From Rhipicephalus microplus (Eukaryota; Arthropoda; Arachnida; Ixodida; Ixodidae): 64,000 bases of DNA. This document shows positions 44,224 to 56,180 of the stretch, one piece after another (the stretch's first letter is position 1; every line of letters starts with the position of its first letter). The notes beneath the pieces were generated by a model. That model saw only the letters and a program-made list of their open reading frames with translations, did not search any database and was not told the DNA's origin. Made by a program: the position numbers and the translations under genes. The DNA lies in assembly GCF_043290135.1 (NCBI RefSeq), contig NC_134710.1:204064192-204128191 (forward strand), given 5' to 3'.

Positions 44224-47200
44224 GTTATCTTTTCATTCAAATATCTATTATTTCCCATGAATCACATGCATTCTTATGTTGCTATGTTAAGTTTGCTCGC
44301 CTCTCAATATAAAAAGGCTGTTAGTTATATCATTTAGCAAAAACATTTGTTAAATGTCAGAAAAACGAAAATATTAAAAAACAATCAAGTGTGTTTAATC
44401 ATTCCTGTCAACTTTGCCCCATCAGGCTTATACATAAATTAAAGAAAAGCTTGTTTGTTGAATACATATTTGACTTCTCTGCATTGTAGGGGAGGCAATG
44501 AAAAGTGTATTGTTTCATTCCAACAGATGCTGTACATCCAACTTTAGGAACCGCAACAGCGCCATCGACAACTGTTGAGAGCGTTTTTTTTTTGCTACAA
44601 GGTGTTAAAGTCGCTTAGTACCTGCTAGAGCTCATGTTGAGCCTCATCAAAGTTACCATATTTTGGTGGCCCAGCTTGTTATTCTAACGAAGGTGTGCCG
44701 CACTCCCGACGCTCTATAGAGTGAGCTCATCAAAAATGTCTGTGTTGTTCCCCAAAAATAAATGCTAAATATGGAGTTATGGTTCTATATTTGCAGCACA
44801 CAGGAATTGAAACCACTTGGGGGGATGGCAGCAATGTTGACACTTACCTTTCAGGTAATGCACCAGTCGTCACGTTTATTTTCGATAGCTTAGCACTACA
44901 ATCCAGAAGGAGATCACATGTACCACAACGTGGAGACGTTTCAGGTCACCTTAAGTTACAGCGATTGCAACTCGAAAACGAGAACACATCTAAAACATAC
45001 CGCCACACCGTCGAGCTCTAGCTTGCCGCGCAGACGTTAAAAACACCACGCCGCACATTGGGGAAGAAATCAGAATTATAAATGTTTTATTTTACAATTA
45101 AACTATAAAGGGTCCTTCATGTGGAAAGCTGCATCATAAAACTTGAATATGCATAAGGCCCGCACAGCTTGCGCACAACCACGTATGTGTGTGTGTGTGT
45201 TTGTTTATGTGTGTGTGAGAGAGAGAGAGATTTGTGTTCTTATGCCATAATATGACCGATACTGCCATACTCTTGACGCAGTTGTTTTGATGACCGTTTA
45301 CACTAAAATAAACTGTCAATAGTTGATTTGCTTAACGGGCCACGTGCTTTCACATGTGCTGATCATTCCCTCGGCGCCACCACTGCATCAGAAAGTTCCA
45401 TGGCAGTAATGTTTGCTCCCCATAACGTGACAGCTGCATTCTCCCGTAGTTTTCACAGGCCACCATTGTCTTGCACTTGATCGCTGATGTCTTGCAGTTG
45501 CAGGCACGAAAGCACTACTTACTCCCATTTCGCTCCCTTGGGGCGTAGAGAGCACAACTATGAATATCTGTACGCAAAGCCAGACTTTCTTTTCGTCTTA
45601 TTTTTTTATTTTATTTTTTTCTGAATATGGTGATGTCAATAATACTTTAGTTGTTTACTTATTCTCTCAAAATTTATATAAAATTAGGGCTCCGTGTACT
45701 TTCTTCTATGTAAAAAAGAGACTAGAAAATAAATATTGCTGGTGGGACTGTGTTTGGAAGTGGTTCGCCACGCTCCAAAAACGAGTGTTTTCAAAGAGCA
45801 GTGAGATAAAACTTGAAGTTAGAATTGAGGCCTTCACTCGACTGTTTGGTATGGATATTTTTTTGGCGTAGCATCAGTAGCATCCGCTACGTAGAAGCTG
45901 TAATATTTGAAAGTGTGAACAGCGTACGGAACCCCGCGACATCAGCAGCACCCTGAAGCCCAGTGGACCCCCAAGCACTAAGCGGCAACGCACTAGTAAT
46001 CATTACGTCGATGATCTCAAGGTTGTCGTCGTGCCGCCCGCTGGCGGTGACGCTCAGCAGCAGTTTTACTTCAATTGGCTGTGTTGGTTAGCCTGCAATC
46101 CTGCGTTTTTTGCCATGCCTCTACAAATACTTTGTTGCGTGCGTGTCATGGTGTCCTAATTCGGAGTGACGATTTTAGCTGCGCAGATCACTGCTTTCGC
46201 CCATGGCTCTTCTAGTACAGCATTAAGCAATGTTTTGGTTGCTAAAAACTCTGAAGATCATTAACAAAAGCTTCCTGGTACGACTAAACACTCAATTTCC
46301 ATTTTCAGTCCACGCATCTCTATACGACACAATGAATTTTTCCCTTACAACCCTGCAGGCTGTGCTGGTCTACTTTTCGAAAGGCGGTGGTGACGGGTCA
46401 ACACGGATCTCCGAATTAGGATGAGAGGCATGAGACGTCGACAGCGTGTCTGTGTGTTTTTATTTGTGTATGGTATAGGGGTGAGAATAGATGAGCCGGG
46501 CGGAATCCATAATCGGCAGGCGTGAACGGAATTTGGAGCTGATCGGGTGGAAATTCTACAAAACCACTTGCCTTAAAAATTAATTCTGCTATGCGTGAAT
46601 GTAACTGTATGTGTTGTGTGTTTATCATTGCATATACCATTGTCATCATACGGCACCTAGAGTAGCCTGTCAGGTGAAAACCAGACAAAACCTCTTCAGC
46701 TCCCCATTAAAATATTTCTCTCTTTCTCAACGCTATTTTTTGCCACTGTGTTTGTTTTTAACGTTGATTTGGCTACTTAAATCAACGCTACACAATTTTC
46801 TTTTAAAGAGGCAAGCTCTTAACCGTGTAATGGGTGCCTGGCCGGCGGGTGTATTGAAGAGATTTTACCTCAAGAACGTGCTTGCTGAGTGACACTCTAA
46901 GTGGTACTTCTGCTCACCCATCGTTACATTGCACACTCACGTGTGGCCTCGATTGAAAAAGCGCGCCTTCAACATGCCAAAAACATGGGCTAATACACTT
47001 GTCAACTATTCCCAATAGCATTGATGGCATTGGAATTACCCGCACAACGCTTGCAGAAAGTGAACTGATGTTTAAATTATAGGGATGCGCTGTACCCGTG
47101 GTACAAACCAAAAGGCGTTGTTGAATACCGTGGTGCTGGATTAAAAGCCCTGTACATGGCAAGATGTAACGCTGACATAGAGCATTGTGAATTTTCATCA

Positions 47201-48319
47201 TCATTATCGTCACAATACCAACAACGCCCACTTAAGCGAAAAGGTCTTTTCCACATTTGTTCAATTACCTCTGTCAAGTGCTTGCTGTGGACCCGTTATC
47301 CGCGCAAACTTTTTAGCCTCATTCGCCCACCAAACTTCCTTGAGGGACGAAGAAAAAACAGTGGTTAAGTACATGTTAATCAACATAAAGAAAAAACGGT
47401 CATAGACATCGCATGTAACCAAATTGCAAAGTAACCACTCGCCATTCAGAGAAGCAGAATAGAATCTGCTTCACTGCAGAAAGTGAAATGTACACGCCAA
47501 GAAAATTGCAGGCATGCGAAAGTATGATACCAAACATCCGTATTGGTAATCAGGCGGTTCGCATTTTATCCGGCTGCTGAAATAGCAAAACAATTCCAGA
47601 AGGAAGAGGCAATGGTCATGCTGCCCAATACTTGTCACGACTATGAGTAGGTTTCCTAGAAAAAATGCTTAAAAACACTGACTAAGAAGGTATGAACACA
47701 AAGTACGACCACTGACACACCACTGAAAAAATTATTTTCAAGAACACCCAAAAACAAAGATAAGAAAACTGCGTTCAAAAGCAAAATGGGTAATATAGTC
47801 GTACATATAAGCCATACTTCACAGAATATACACTTCGTAGAAAAGCAAACTTTTTTGTCACTTACAGTGATAGTAGACTGACACACGTGCACGCGTCGCT
47901 CATTCGTTTGATATGGAAGGTATATATAGGTTCTCGAGTAACTTGGTATTGGTTCATAAGACATTCGTATCTGTAAACACGAGAGAATTAAACGTGCACA
48001 GTGTGAGTCGGAATGTGCAGCATCTGATTTCATCAGTGACTGGTTCTGCTCAATGAAACGCACAAAGACATCTCCGGTTTTCTCCACATACCAAAGACCG
48101 CAAGTAAGAGCGACCTAGTAGATAATTGTGCACGTATGAGGCACATGCGCAGAATTTGCATTGTTCGTTCCACAGCCTTCATTTTTAACACTTTTCTGCT
48201 ATACTTTGTCTCTAGTGAGAGGGCAAATTTCTGAATATGCATGAGAAACAGAGAACACTGTTTCAACATCGTGTCTATCTATATATTACCCAAGCTGTGA
48301 GGTAGTTTGTGAACATAAA
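44224..48319. other. Unassigned DNA with small GT/GA repeat
   Basis: About 4 kb with no supported gene. A GT run followed by a GA run lies at 45187-45229. Frames of 90-143 codons (45560, 46611, 46914, 47656) show no recognised domain and have T-rich or shadow composition. Confidence 0.35.
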
Positions 48320-48560
48320 GTAAGACTGTTTCTTTTATTGTGATAGCAATTACATGGGAAGTCTCAGTTACATATTTCTGCCACCGTCAGCGTCAACGCT
48401 CGTGACCGCCATGATTCACCACAAATGTATACGTATCTGTACATATATACGGAACAGCAAGAAAGAAAAAGCATCCAGAAAAAAGACTCGGGTGCGTGGC
48501 ATCGAACGTGCGACCTCTTGCTTGTGAGTGGGTGGCGTTAGCCCCTGAGCGACTAAGAAG
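48320..48560 (-). mobile_element. tRNA-derived SINE (family 3), copy 2
   Basis: On the minus strand the head reads TTAGTCGCTCAGGGGCTAAC (A-box region), with B-box-like GCACGTTCGATGCCACG. Then come a T-rich linker, GGCGGTCACGAGCGTTGACG, CTGACGGTGGCAG and a tail ACTGAGACTTCCCATG that ends near ATCACAATAAAAG. The layout is the same as at 34550-34746. Confidence 0.6.
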
Positions 48561-49832
48561 CACCTCCTTGAACATTGAAACAGCAAGCTATTTATATCTA
48601 CAACTTACCGCTGGTGCTACTGATCTCAGGGAAACTATCGCCTTTTCCACATTACCAGTGAGATGGTGCAATAAGTGCGCCTCATCAGATCCTCACGACA
48701 TGGTGACACGCACTCATGTGTTAATCCACCTGGCGTGTTTTGCCCCACGGAGGGTGGGGGATGGCGTAGACGCTCACGCGTGCACACGCTTATCTGGCGG
48801 GGGGGGATAGTATGCCTTTGTTTATCACCGCAACGATTATGTTGTAGTTACCGGGCGAATAAAGGTCACTCCAATCAATGAACAGTTTCCGATTGCGAAA
48901 AGGGTGTGCTTTTCAGACACAGCGAAGTAACAACTGAAACACTTATTCAAGTTCATTGGTACCTGTGAGTACGTTTCGTGTATCAGTTGTGTGTAGGCGA
49001 CGTGCCACACATTTTGATCTGCTTGCCTTTCTTCGCGTTACATTCTAATTTGTTGTTATCACATTCCTTGATTCACTTTTGCGCCAAAGCTGTCACCATT
49101 TTTTCGCATCTCTGCTTATTGGCATATCTCCTGCTACAGTTCTGATCCGCTGCTCATTTCGGGAGTCTTTCACTGCACGTTTATATCTCAGAGTTCAGAA
49201 AAACCGCCTGTTTGGGCCCCTGAGTTTCTGTTAGGAAACTGCGCTCTATGCAATGTTCACAGCTCTTTGTTAAAGCTACCTCCTGGGCGGAGTACGCAAT
49301 TGTATTCTTTATCCCTTGCAAGTGTCTGGAAGAAAACGGAAGAATTCGTTTTTGACGTCTTCAAAAAAAAAACTTATAACAAAATGGCTTTTCTCAAATA
49401 AAAGGCACAAACTCACAAACTGTAGCTTACTCCCCTGAAATCAGCGAAAGCGTAAACTTCAACCCATAGCCGCATGGACAACCTTTAAGATATCGGCTGC
49501 CCTTATACTCTTGTTAGTATATATAAATACCACTAAGTAGCCATCTGCATAGCGAAATAGGCAGGGAGCATGCCAAAGTCTTGAGGTTAACTTGAAGCCT
49601 GAGGACAACACTTTTTAAATACAAGTCTTCTTTACGCCACAGCGATTCTTAAGCCTATGCATGTACCTGTTTCCTGCACAAACAACTTATAACTCTGTTT
49701 CACAAAGGCGTTATGATGAAACATCACAAACTTAAAAAAAGCTTCTAAGCGCGCCCTACCTTACTGCGTACATTTCAACTTGTCATTGTGTTCCGCAACT
49801 ACTTTATAGAATCTGCGCATAATCTCACCTTA
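48561..49832. other. Unassigned DNA
   Basis: No gene or repeat is recognised. A run of 8 G lies near 48798-48805. Confidence 0.4.
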
Positions 49833-51216
49833 CACTCTAAAGACTAAGAGAGTGCCGCGCACTCTTTTTGGGAGAGTGCTTTTTTGTTCCATATTTCACT
49901 CTCTTTTCCAGAGTAAATCACCTCTAGCGGAGGCACAGTACAGTGATTTCCCCAGAACAGGTCAAAGCACTCCCCCTCAACAGAGTAACGTAACGCTCTC
50001 CGAAGCAGAGTAACATGACCCATCTAAGAGAGTAGTAGATAACCTCACGAAACAAAATTGCAGTAATGGGGCTGAAATTGTGCTTTTTAGTTGTTTTGAC
50101 GGATTTGATCGAGCACAGATTGTCAGGCTGGCTGAATACAAGCAATGCGAAAAAAAGGAAAAGATAAAAAGAATGACCAGGTGGGACTTCAACTTTCGTC
50201 TTCCAGACGTACTGCACATGGCGAGCCCGACACTTTACCACTACACCATGCTGAAAGACGATGCATTAGCGTATAATTCTTGATGTCATAAGTATGGTTT
50301 CTGATCTGTCTCTTTTTTTCTTCTTAATAAGTTCAGATTTGAGAGTCTGCGCTCTTATCAAAACCAGCTGTACAGAGCGTCAGGTGCTTAATGTGTTTTT
50401 TTTTGTGCTTTGTGAGATCAGAACGTATATACGACACGTTTTTACAGTATAAACAAAAAAATTTGCGCAAACAATTATTTGAACAGCATTTACACTGACT
50501 GGCTGAGTAGTTAGTAATTTATGCGTAAAAAACATTGTGCTTCTGGAGTGCACAATAAACATTTTAGTGTGTTTTTTGCCCCCTTGGACATAATTTCAAT
50601 CATTCTTGTTCATATTCTACGCCTAAAGCCACAACAACTGTATCCTTACCGTACAGTAGGCCTACAGCAGCATCCTCGTGTGCGATGGTTGTAGCAATAA
50701 ACATGAATATTACTATAACGAGACTGTTATAGTCACTTGCGTCGAGTTTTTATCACGACCGATTGAATATGATAGTATTCTCTTATTTTAATGCGCAGGT
50801 CCAAAGCTAAAAATGCAGATATGAGGAGTTCCAAGTGCTTTCCAGTGCGATGAAACTCACTGGTGCGCCCTGGAAGCGCTATTATTTTTTAATGGTATTT
50901 ACCGCCTCAACAAGTTAATGGAGTACGTTTTACTGCATATGTGAGTGGTTATTAAGTGGTGCTAATCACTCGCGGTGTCCCGAGGCATGTGAATGTAATG
51001 AAGATCAAGAATATAACCGTGATTCACTCTATCTAATGCCTAAAAAGTGTATGGGCATTCTGCTCTCTAAAAGATAGAGTAGAAAGCAGTTTCACTCTCT
51101 CATTTCATGCAGAGTGAAACAGAATTTCACTCTGTCTGGTGCTTTGAGTCCAAAAACAAACTGTGGAACGACATGGCCTTTTTACTCCTGCGATGCTCTC
51201 CACAGTTTTTAGAGTG
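49833..51216. mobile_element. TIR element with TTA target duplications, 1384 bp
   Basis: The left end cactctaaagact (49833) and the right end gtttttagagtg (to 51216) are inverted copies, extending imperfectly to about 25 bases. Both are flanked by TTA (49830-49832 and 51217-51219), the size expected of TWA-duplicating DNA transposons such as the PIF/Harbinger group. Both ends contain many copies of the short motif CACTCT/AGAGTG. No transposase frame is visible, so it is non-autonomous. A family-3-like SINE (50050-50256) sits inside. A partial relative lies at 19040-19320. Confidence 0.55.
50050..50256 (-). mobile_element. tRNA-derived SINE, nested
   Basis: On the minus strand the head reads AGCATGGTGTAGTGGTAAAG (A-box region) with AAAGTTGAAGTCCCACC (B-box region). 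A T-rich linker follows (TTTTTATCTTTTCCTTTTTT). It may belong to family 3, but the downstream block differs. Confidence 0.5.
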
Positions 51217-51330
51217 TTAATCAAGCCAATAAGAGACATCTTAAGCATTAATATTGATTTCTCTATAGTTTCTTTGGTTGTTAGATGAAAACAATTGGCA
51301 GATCCATCGAACAGTGGAAATCGATGATAT

Positions 51331-51500
51331 TGTTACGTGAGTAACGAGACAAAGTATTGCGAATATATTCGAAAAATATATTTGCAAGAGCGGTTGCAGC
51401 ACTGGCCAGTCTGGCTCCGAGCTCGAGCAGCCAGCGAGCCTCATCTTCTTCGTCGGGCGCACACGCGCATTCGCACTATGGTTTGTGGCAGCCTACAGGT
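51331..51500 (+). repeat. Possible solo-LTR-like fragment
   Basis: The stretch starts TGTTACGTGAGTAACGAGAC, is GC-rich in the middle ('gctccgagctcgagcagcca', 'ttcttcgtcgggcgcacacg') and has 'ggcagcctacaggtagca' near its end. It looks like a tick Gypsy LTR, but neither a clear CA end nor flanking duplications can be fixed. Confidence 0.3.
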
Positions 51501-51611
51501 AGCAATATGAAGAGCACGAACTAGGAAGGCCGTTATGTCACTTTAAAATCACAACAACGTTACAAGCCAGACGTAAATTGTGCTGTACATGAAATCAAGG
51601 TCTAGAGAATT

Positions 51612-52735
51612 ATGTTTAGATGTAACATTTTTTTCGGCGTCTATGGACGTCACGTTACACTTAAATTGGTATCTGTGGAGCTAGGTAAACAACCGCGAGT
51701 CTCGTATGACCGTAGCACGTAGCATGTAGTCATGTTTTACATGATAAGCATATCATGATTACCATATAATTACCTTTGTAGTCTATTCACGTCATGAAAT
51801 TCCAAACTTTATATATTTAGAGCTAGTAAAATGGCCATGAGCACGCTATCAGCGTAACATGTATTCATCTTTTACATGACACGCATGTCATAATTAACAT
51901 TTTCGACGTGTCATTTACCGTCGTCGTCCATTCACGTTTCGTGATACCGAATTTCCTAAATGTTGAGCTAGCAAAACGACCGTGAGCGCGCTATGAGCGC
52001 AGCATGTACTCATGTTTTGCATGACACGCACGCCATGACTATCATGTTCGGACGTGTCATTTACCTTCGTCGTCTATTCATGTCACGTGATAAAAAATTT
52101 GGTATAGGTTAAGCTAGCGAAACGGCCACGAGCGTGCTAAGAGCATAGCATGTAGCCATGCTTTAGATGGAACGCTTATCATTATTATGTTTGGACATGT
52201 CATTTACAATAGCCGTGCAATCACGTCAAGTTATACCAAATTTGGTATATATAGAACTTGTGAAACGGCCGCGAACATTTTCGTAGCACAGCATGTAGTC
52301 ATGTTTTACATAAAACACATGTCAAGATTAGCATGTTTGGACATGCCGGTAACCTTCATTGTCTTTTCACGTCACGTAATACCAATTTGGTACATGTCAA
52401 GCTAGCAAAACGGCCGCGAGTTGTCATGAGCATGGTATGTTCTCTTGTTGTTGCATGACACGAGTGTCATCATTGTCATGTTTGCACTAGTGTTATACCG
52501 TTGTCATGCATCGACGTCAAGTAACACCAAAATTGGTACATGTAAATCTAGCGAAACCACCGCGAGCACACTGTGAGATAGCATGTAGTCATGTTTTACA
52601 AGACACGGATGGGATGATTATTATGTTTGGAGGTGGCATTTACCTTTCTCCTCCGTTCGAATAACGTAATACCAAGGTTGGTACATGCGAAACTAGCGAA
52701 ATGGTCGCAAGTGCATCATGAGCGTGAACTGCAAA
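51612..52735. repeat. Tandem array, about 8 units of about 145 bp
   Basis: The phrase 'agctagcgaaacggcc' or close variants recurs at 51679, 51821, 51966, 52112, 52255, 52400, 52546 and 52691, giving spacings of 142-146 bp. Other unit landmarks are 'catgtagtcatgttttacat', 'gacacgcatgtcatgatta', 'tgtttggacatgtcattta' and 'caaatttggtacatg'. Units are strongly diverged. 145 is not a multiple of three, so no continuous coding is possible. It should be compared with described tick tandem families such as RMR-1. Confidence 0.9.
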
Positions 52736-53080
52736 AAGTTGCGCGTATTTACGGACAGAAGAGAGGACATAGTGTCCAGGAAATAAACACACTTCCCCCC
52801 TTCGCCAACATCAAGAATACAGCACACGTTTAAGAATCACAGACTTCCCCACTTCACGAATAATATAGATACAGCACACGTTTACAAATAATGCTTCACT
52901 GAATTGTGCAAAAACAAGTGTCTCCTCCGTCAACGAAAAATTAGACGAAAGTAATCATTTGCAATATGGACGACCTCCAGAAATATATACAAAGGTGGCG
53001 GTCACATACCATCATTGCATCCATCGCCGTGACGTGTTCTTCACCGCTTTTTTTTTTCTAGGAAACTGTATTACCAAATG
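52736..53080. other. Unassigned DNA with a short direct repeat
   Basis: 'aatacagcacacgttta' type phrases recur at about 52816 and 52869, with 'cttcccc' nearby. No gene is recognised. Confidence 0.4.
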
Positions 53081-53262
53081 GCGGTATTGGGCGGGCATCG
53101 CGGAAAGAGGAACCACTCGACCCTGGCGGGCGCACCGCCACCGTCACTCATCCGTCGGCAGTCCCTACTCTAGTCTATGCCCTCCACAAAGGCCAGGGCG
53201 CACACATGGAATGAGACCCGGCTGATGCTGCTTTTTTGTCTGGTCTGCACCTTGGAGGTGAG
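53081..53262 (+). other. Candidate GC-rich first exon of a host gene
   Basis: A CpG-richer stretch than its surroundings ends at 'caccttggag' followed by the strong donor GTGAGTGC at about 53261. The last open piece reads TRLMLLFCLVCTLE, a hydrophobic run that could begin a signal peptide. No TATA box or known start motif is certain. If spliced to the acceptor at 57215 in phase 0, the frame would continue as VLLLLFLGSCC and stop soon after, so a non-coding transcript is equally possible. Confidence 0.25.
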
Positions 53263-53380
53263 TGCTTACCTTCTCAATTACTCGCCATCGAGGTTTTAGC
53301 TCGTGCCACTAATGATCTATGCGATATAGTACATACACAATATCCCAAATTGGGCCATTTCGAGTAAATTTGAGGCCATA

Positions 53381-53650
53381 AACGCAGTGCCCCTTTGATT
53401 GATATGTGGGGTTTAACGTCCCAAAACCACCATATGATTATGAGAGACGCCGTAGTGGAGGGCTCCGCGAATTTCGACCACCTGGGGTTGGTTCTTTAAC
53501 GTGCACCCTAATCTGAGCACACGGGCCTACAACATTTCAACCTCCATAGGGAATGCAGCCGCCGCAGCTGGGATTCAAACGCGTGACTTGCGAGACAGCA
53601 GCCAAGTACCTTAGCCACTAGACCAGCGGCGGGGCAACGCAGTACCCCTT
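53381..53650 (-). mobile_element. Ruka-like SINE with target duplications (copy 9)
   Basis: The SINE proper is 53396-53635. It is a near-consensus inverted copy from 'gatatgtggggtttaacgtc' to 'gaccagcggcggggc', with a 5-bp internal duplication ('ggttggttc'). It is flanked by aacgcagtgcccctt (53381-53395) and aacgcagtacccctt (53636-53650), a 15-base target-site duplication with one mismatch. That proves a retroposition event. Confidence 0.95.
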
Positions 53651-54207
53651 CATCGATGTCTTTTTCGCAAGGCTTGTATCATGCATGCTTTTTCTGAAAC
53701 GGAGTACGTAGTGAGAGCTGAAAATACAGCATTTACGGAAATCGCGGATTGATTTAGTTGGTCGTGTTTAAATTTCAAGCATGACATTTTCATTGCGCTC
53801 TGATTACTTGTCCACAGCAGTTGCATTATTCTAGGCCGACTGCGTTCGGGCTTGTCAGCACCGTAGTGCAGCCGTGTAATATGTGCGACTCCCTTTATGC
53901 TGGCGGCGTTAGGTGAGCCTGTGTTTACGGTGACGGTACGCCGCTGCGCCGTCAGACGAGACGCTATCTACCCTGAAATTTTGGCGCGCTGCAGCCTATC
54001 GACCTGTTCTCCCCATCGGGCCAAAGTTCATCTCCTCCGCGTTGTCTAATAAAAGGTGGCTTGTGGCAGGTAGCAACGAGGTGCGAACAGCCAGAGAGAC
54101 CTTTTAACTTAATAAATCTAAAACAGCATGTGAATTCTTCCCGAAAACTAGAAGCTACGACTCCTAAAACGCGTTATAAAAATAATAAAAATAATCTGTG
54201 CTTCGTC
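53651..54207. other. Unassigned DNA, perhaps intronic
   Basis: No repeat or gene is recognised. Confidence 0.35.
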
Positions 54208-54425
54208 TGCTGTGGTGGTATAGTGGTCGGCTGTTGACCCGAACGCCAAGTGTTCGATGCCGGCTGTGGCAATCGCGTTGTGATGGACGGGTTGTGGCAG
54301 AGGCCCGTGTACTGTGCTACGTCACTGCACTATAAAGATGACCACAAGGTACAAATTTCCGGGCCTCTCCACCACGGTGCCCTTCATAACGATATTGTGA
54401 TTTTGGGACGTAAAACCCTAGAAAA
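54208..54425 (+). mobile_element. Ruka-related SINE, diverged subfamily (copy 10)
   Basis: The head has A-box-like 'tggtatagtggtcggctg' and B-box-like 'gtgttcgatgccgg'. The middle, 'gatggacgggttgtggcaga' then 'ggcccgtgtactgtgctacg', matches copy 4 (17143-17370). The tail is 'tattgtgattttgggacgta'. Confidence 0.8.
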
Positions 54426-55924
54426 TATTTGGAAATATCTGTTAATCTCCGATTGGGTTAGTACAAACTTTTCTGTATAGAACAATCGTAGAATTTTCAC
54501 TACGTGATAAACATGAACCATATTGGGAATTTTTTTTTCATAGAGATAGAACATTTAGTGAAATATGAGAGTTCGTATTAGCTGATTATCAGAGTTTTCT
54601 TTCTGTAGGCAAAGAGTGATTTGATATGCGTACAGCACGAAATAATTTTTTATATCTGGTGAAAAAGGTATAAAGTTTTGGGTTGTATTACATGTTTGGT
54701 TGTGAATTTAGCATTGAGGTGGTCTTAGTAAAAAACTATGGCAAATAACACATTTAGTATTAACCTTCATTGGTTACTGTCAAAAAAAGTCGTCAAATCA
54801 CTTTTTTTGCTTTAAGAGATAAAAACTTTTTGGTGTCGTTGCTCGACTCTGTGGTTGCCCGTGTTTATACCTTGAAGCAATGCGTCCTAGTGGTGAGTAC
54901 TAACGGCACAGGCATGAGAGACATTTAGAATGCATATCGATTTCGTCCGTGCTTGCTTTAATAATTTGCTATCTATTACTAGCCTGCATGAGTAAACGAC
55001 AGATTCAAACCATACTAGACTGCATTTAAACAAATGCATCTTCTGACAGTTCGAATAGTGTGCTTATGCAACATTAGTAAGGGACACTGATACATGCAAG
55101 AACTTATTACTTGTGCGATAAGATTTGGAAGTGACAAGAATACCACAATTAAGAAAAGGATCTATTGAAATCAGAAAAAAAAAGATATGTTTTTGTCAAG
55201 CACCAATAGAGCTGTATTAAAGAGACAATGCCTGCTAATAAAGTGACAATGCGGTGCTCCCCGCTGTTGAGTATTTGCCGCAAAGTTTACACGCACGGAT
55301 GAAAAAAAAGAATACGAGCACACTCCTAAGTAATGACGTTTATTAACGCCTCTGCCGATTATATGGCTGGTGTTATCTCCAATTAAAGACTGCTGGTCAA
55401 AGATTGGAAAAATGAAATTACATTCAAACCACAGTGGGGCACTTATAATGAAGGTGGTTGATTATTTCAAGGTGAAGCTTCATTAAAAAGTTGTGTTCTT
55501 TCTCTTCAGTTCTGTTTGAAGTTTGCACGGTAAGAGCTACCTAATATCCTTGATATCACTTCCACCTTAAAAATAACAGAGTTTATACCCTAATGTTGTT
55601 AATGAAATCAAATCAATTCATTTTTTAACTTGGAAACAGAGTTGATACCTTAATATTGTGACTGAAGTAGAATCAATCATTTTTTTTCATTGGAAACAAA
55701 CCTTACAAGTTGTTTCAGCAGGAGCTTTTACATTCACAAAAAGTATGCCTTTTATGCACACTCTCAAACCTATGTGCTTTGGTCATTACTACCTAATAAA
55801 TTGTACAATGCTTTACATGATGGGTTGCGATAGTGCCAACTTTTGTATACTAATTAGCAAGGTCTTATTCTTTTAATAAAGAACTGAAATATTACAGGGC
55901 AAGTAGTTGGCTCAAGTGTTCAAC
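54426..55924. other. Unassigned AT-rich DNA, perhaps intronic
   Basis: No repeat is recognised. There is a short direct repeat of 'acagagtt.ataccttaat.ttgt.a.tgaa' around 55580 and 55637. No supported coding frame. Confidence 0.35.
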
Positions 55925-56180
55925 GTTGATTGATTGATTTGTGGGGTTTAACGTCGCAAAACCACCATATCATTATGAGAGACGCCGTAGTGAAGGGCTC
56001 CAGAAATTTCGACCACCTGGGGTTCTTTAACGTGCACCCAAATCTGGGCACACGGGCCTACAACATTTCCGCCTCCATCGGAAATGCAGCCGCCGCAGCC
56101 GGGAATCAAACCCGCGACCTGCGGGTCAGCAGCGGAGTACCTAAACCACTAGACCACCGCGGCGGGGCAAGTGTTTACCG
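55913..56180 (-). mobile_element. Ruka-like SINE with target duplications (copy 11)
   Basis: The SINE proper is 55926-56167. It is a near-consensus inverted copy from 'gattgatttgtggggtttaa' to 'gaccaccgcggcggggc'. The flanks are caagtgttcaacg (55913-55925) and caagtgtttaccg (56168-56180), which match at 11 of 13 positions. It is one of the best preserved copies here, with intact A- and B-box regions on the minus strand. Confidence 0.93.

Noticed and set aside
51612..52735. CRISPR-like array
   Set aside because: Units are head-to-tail without conserved short repeats separated by unique spacers, and the context is a eukaryotic genome.
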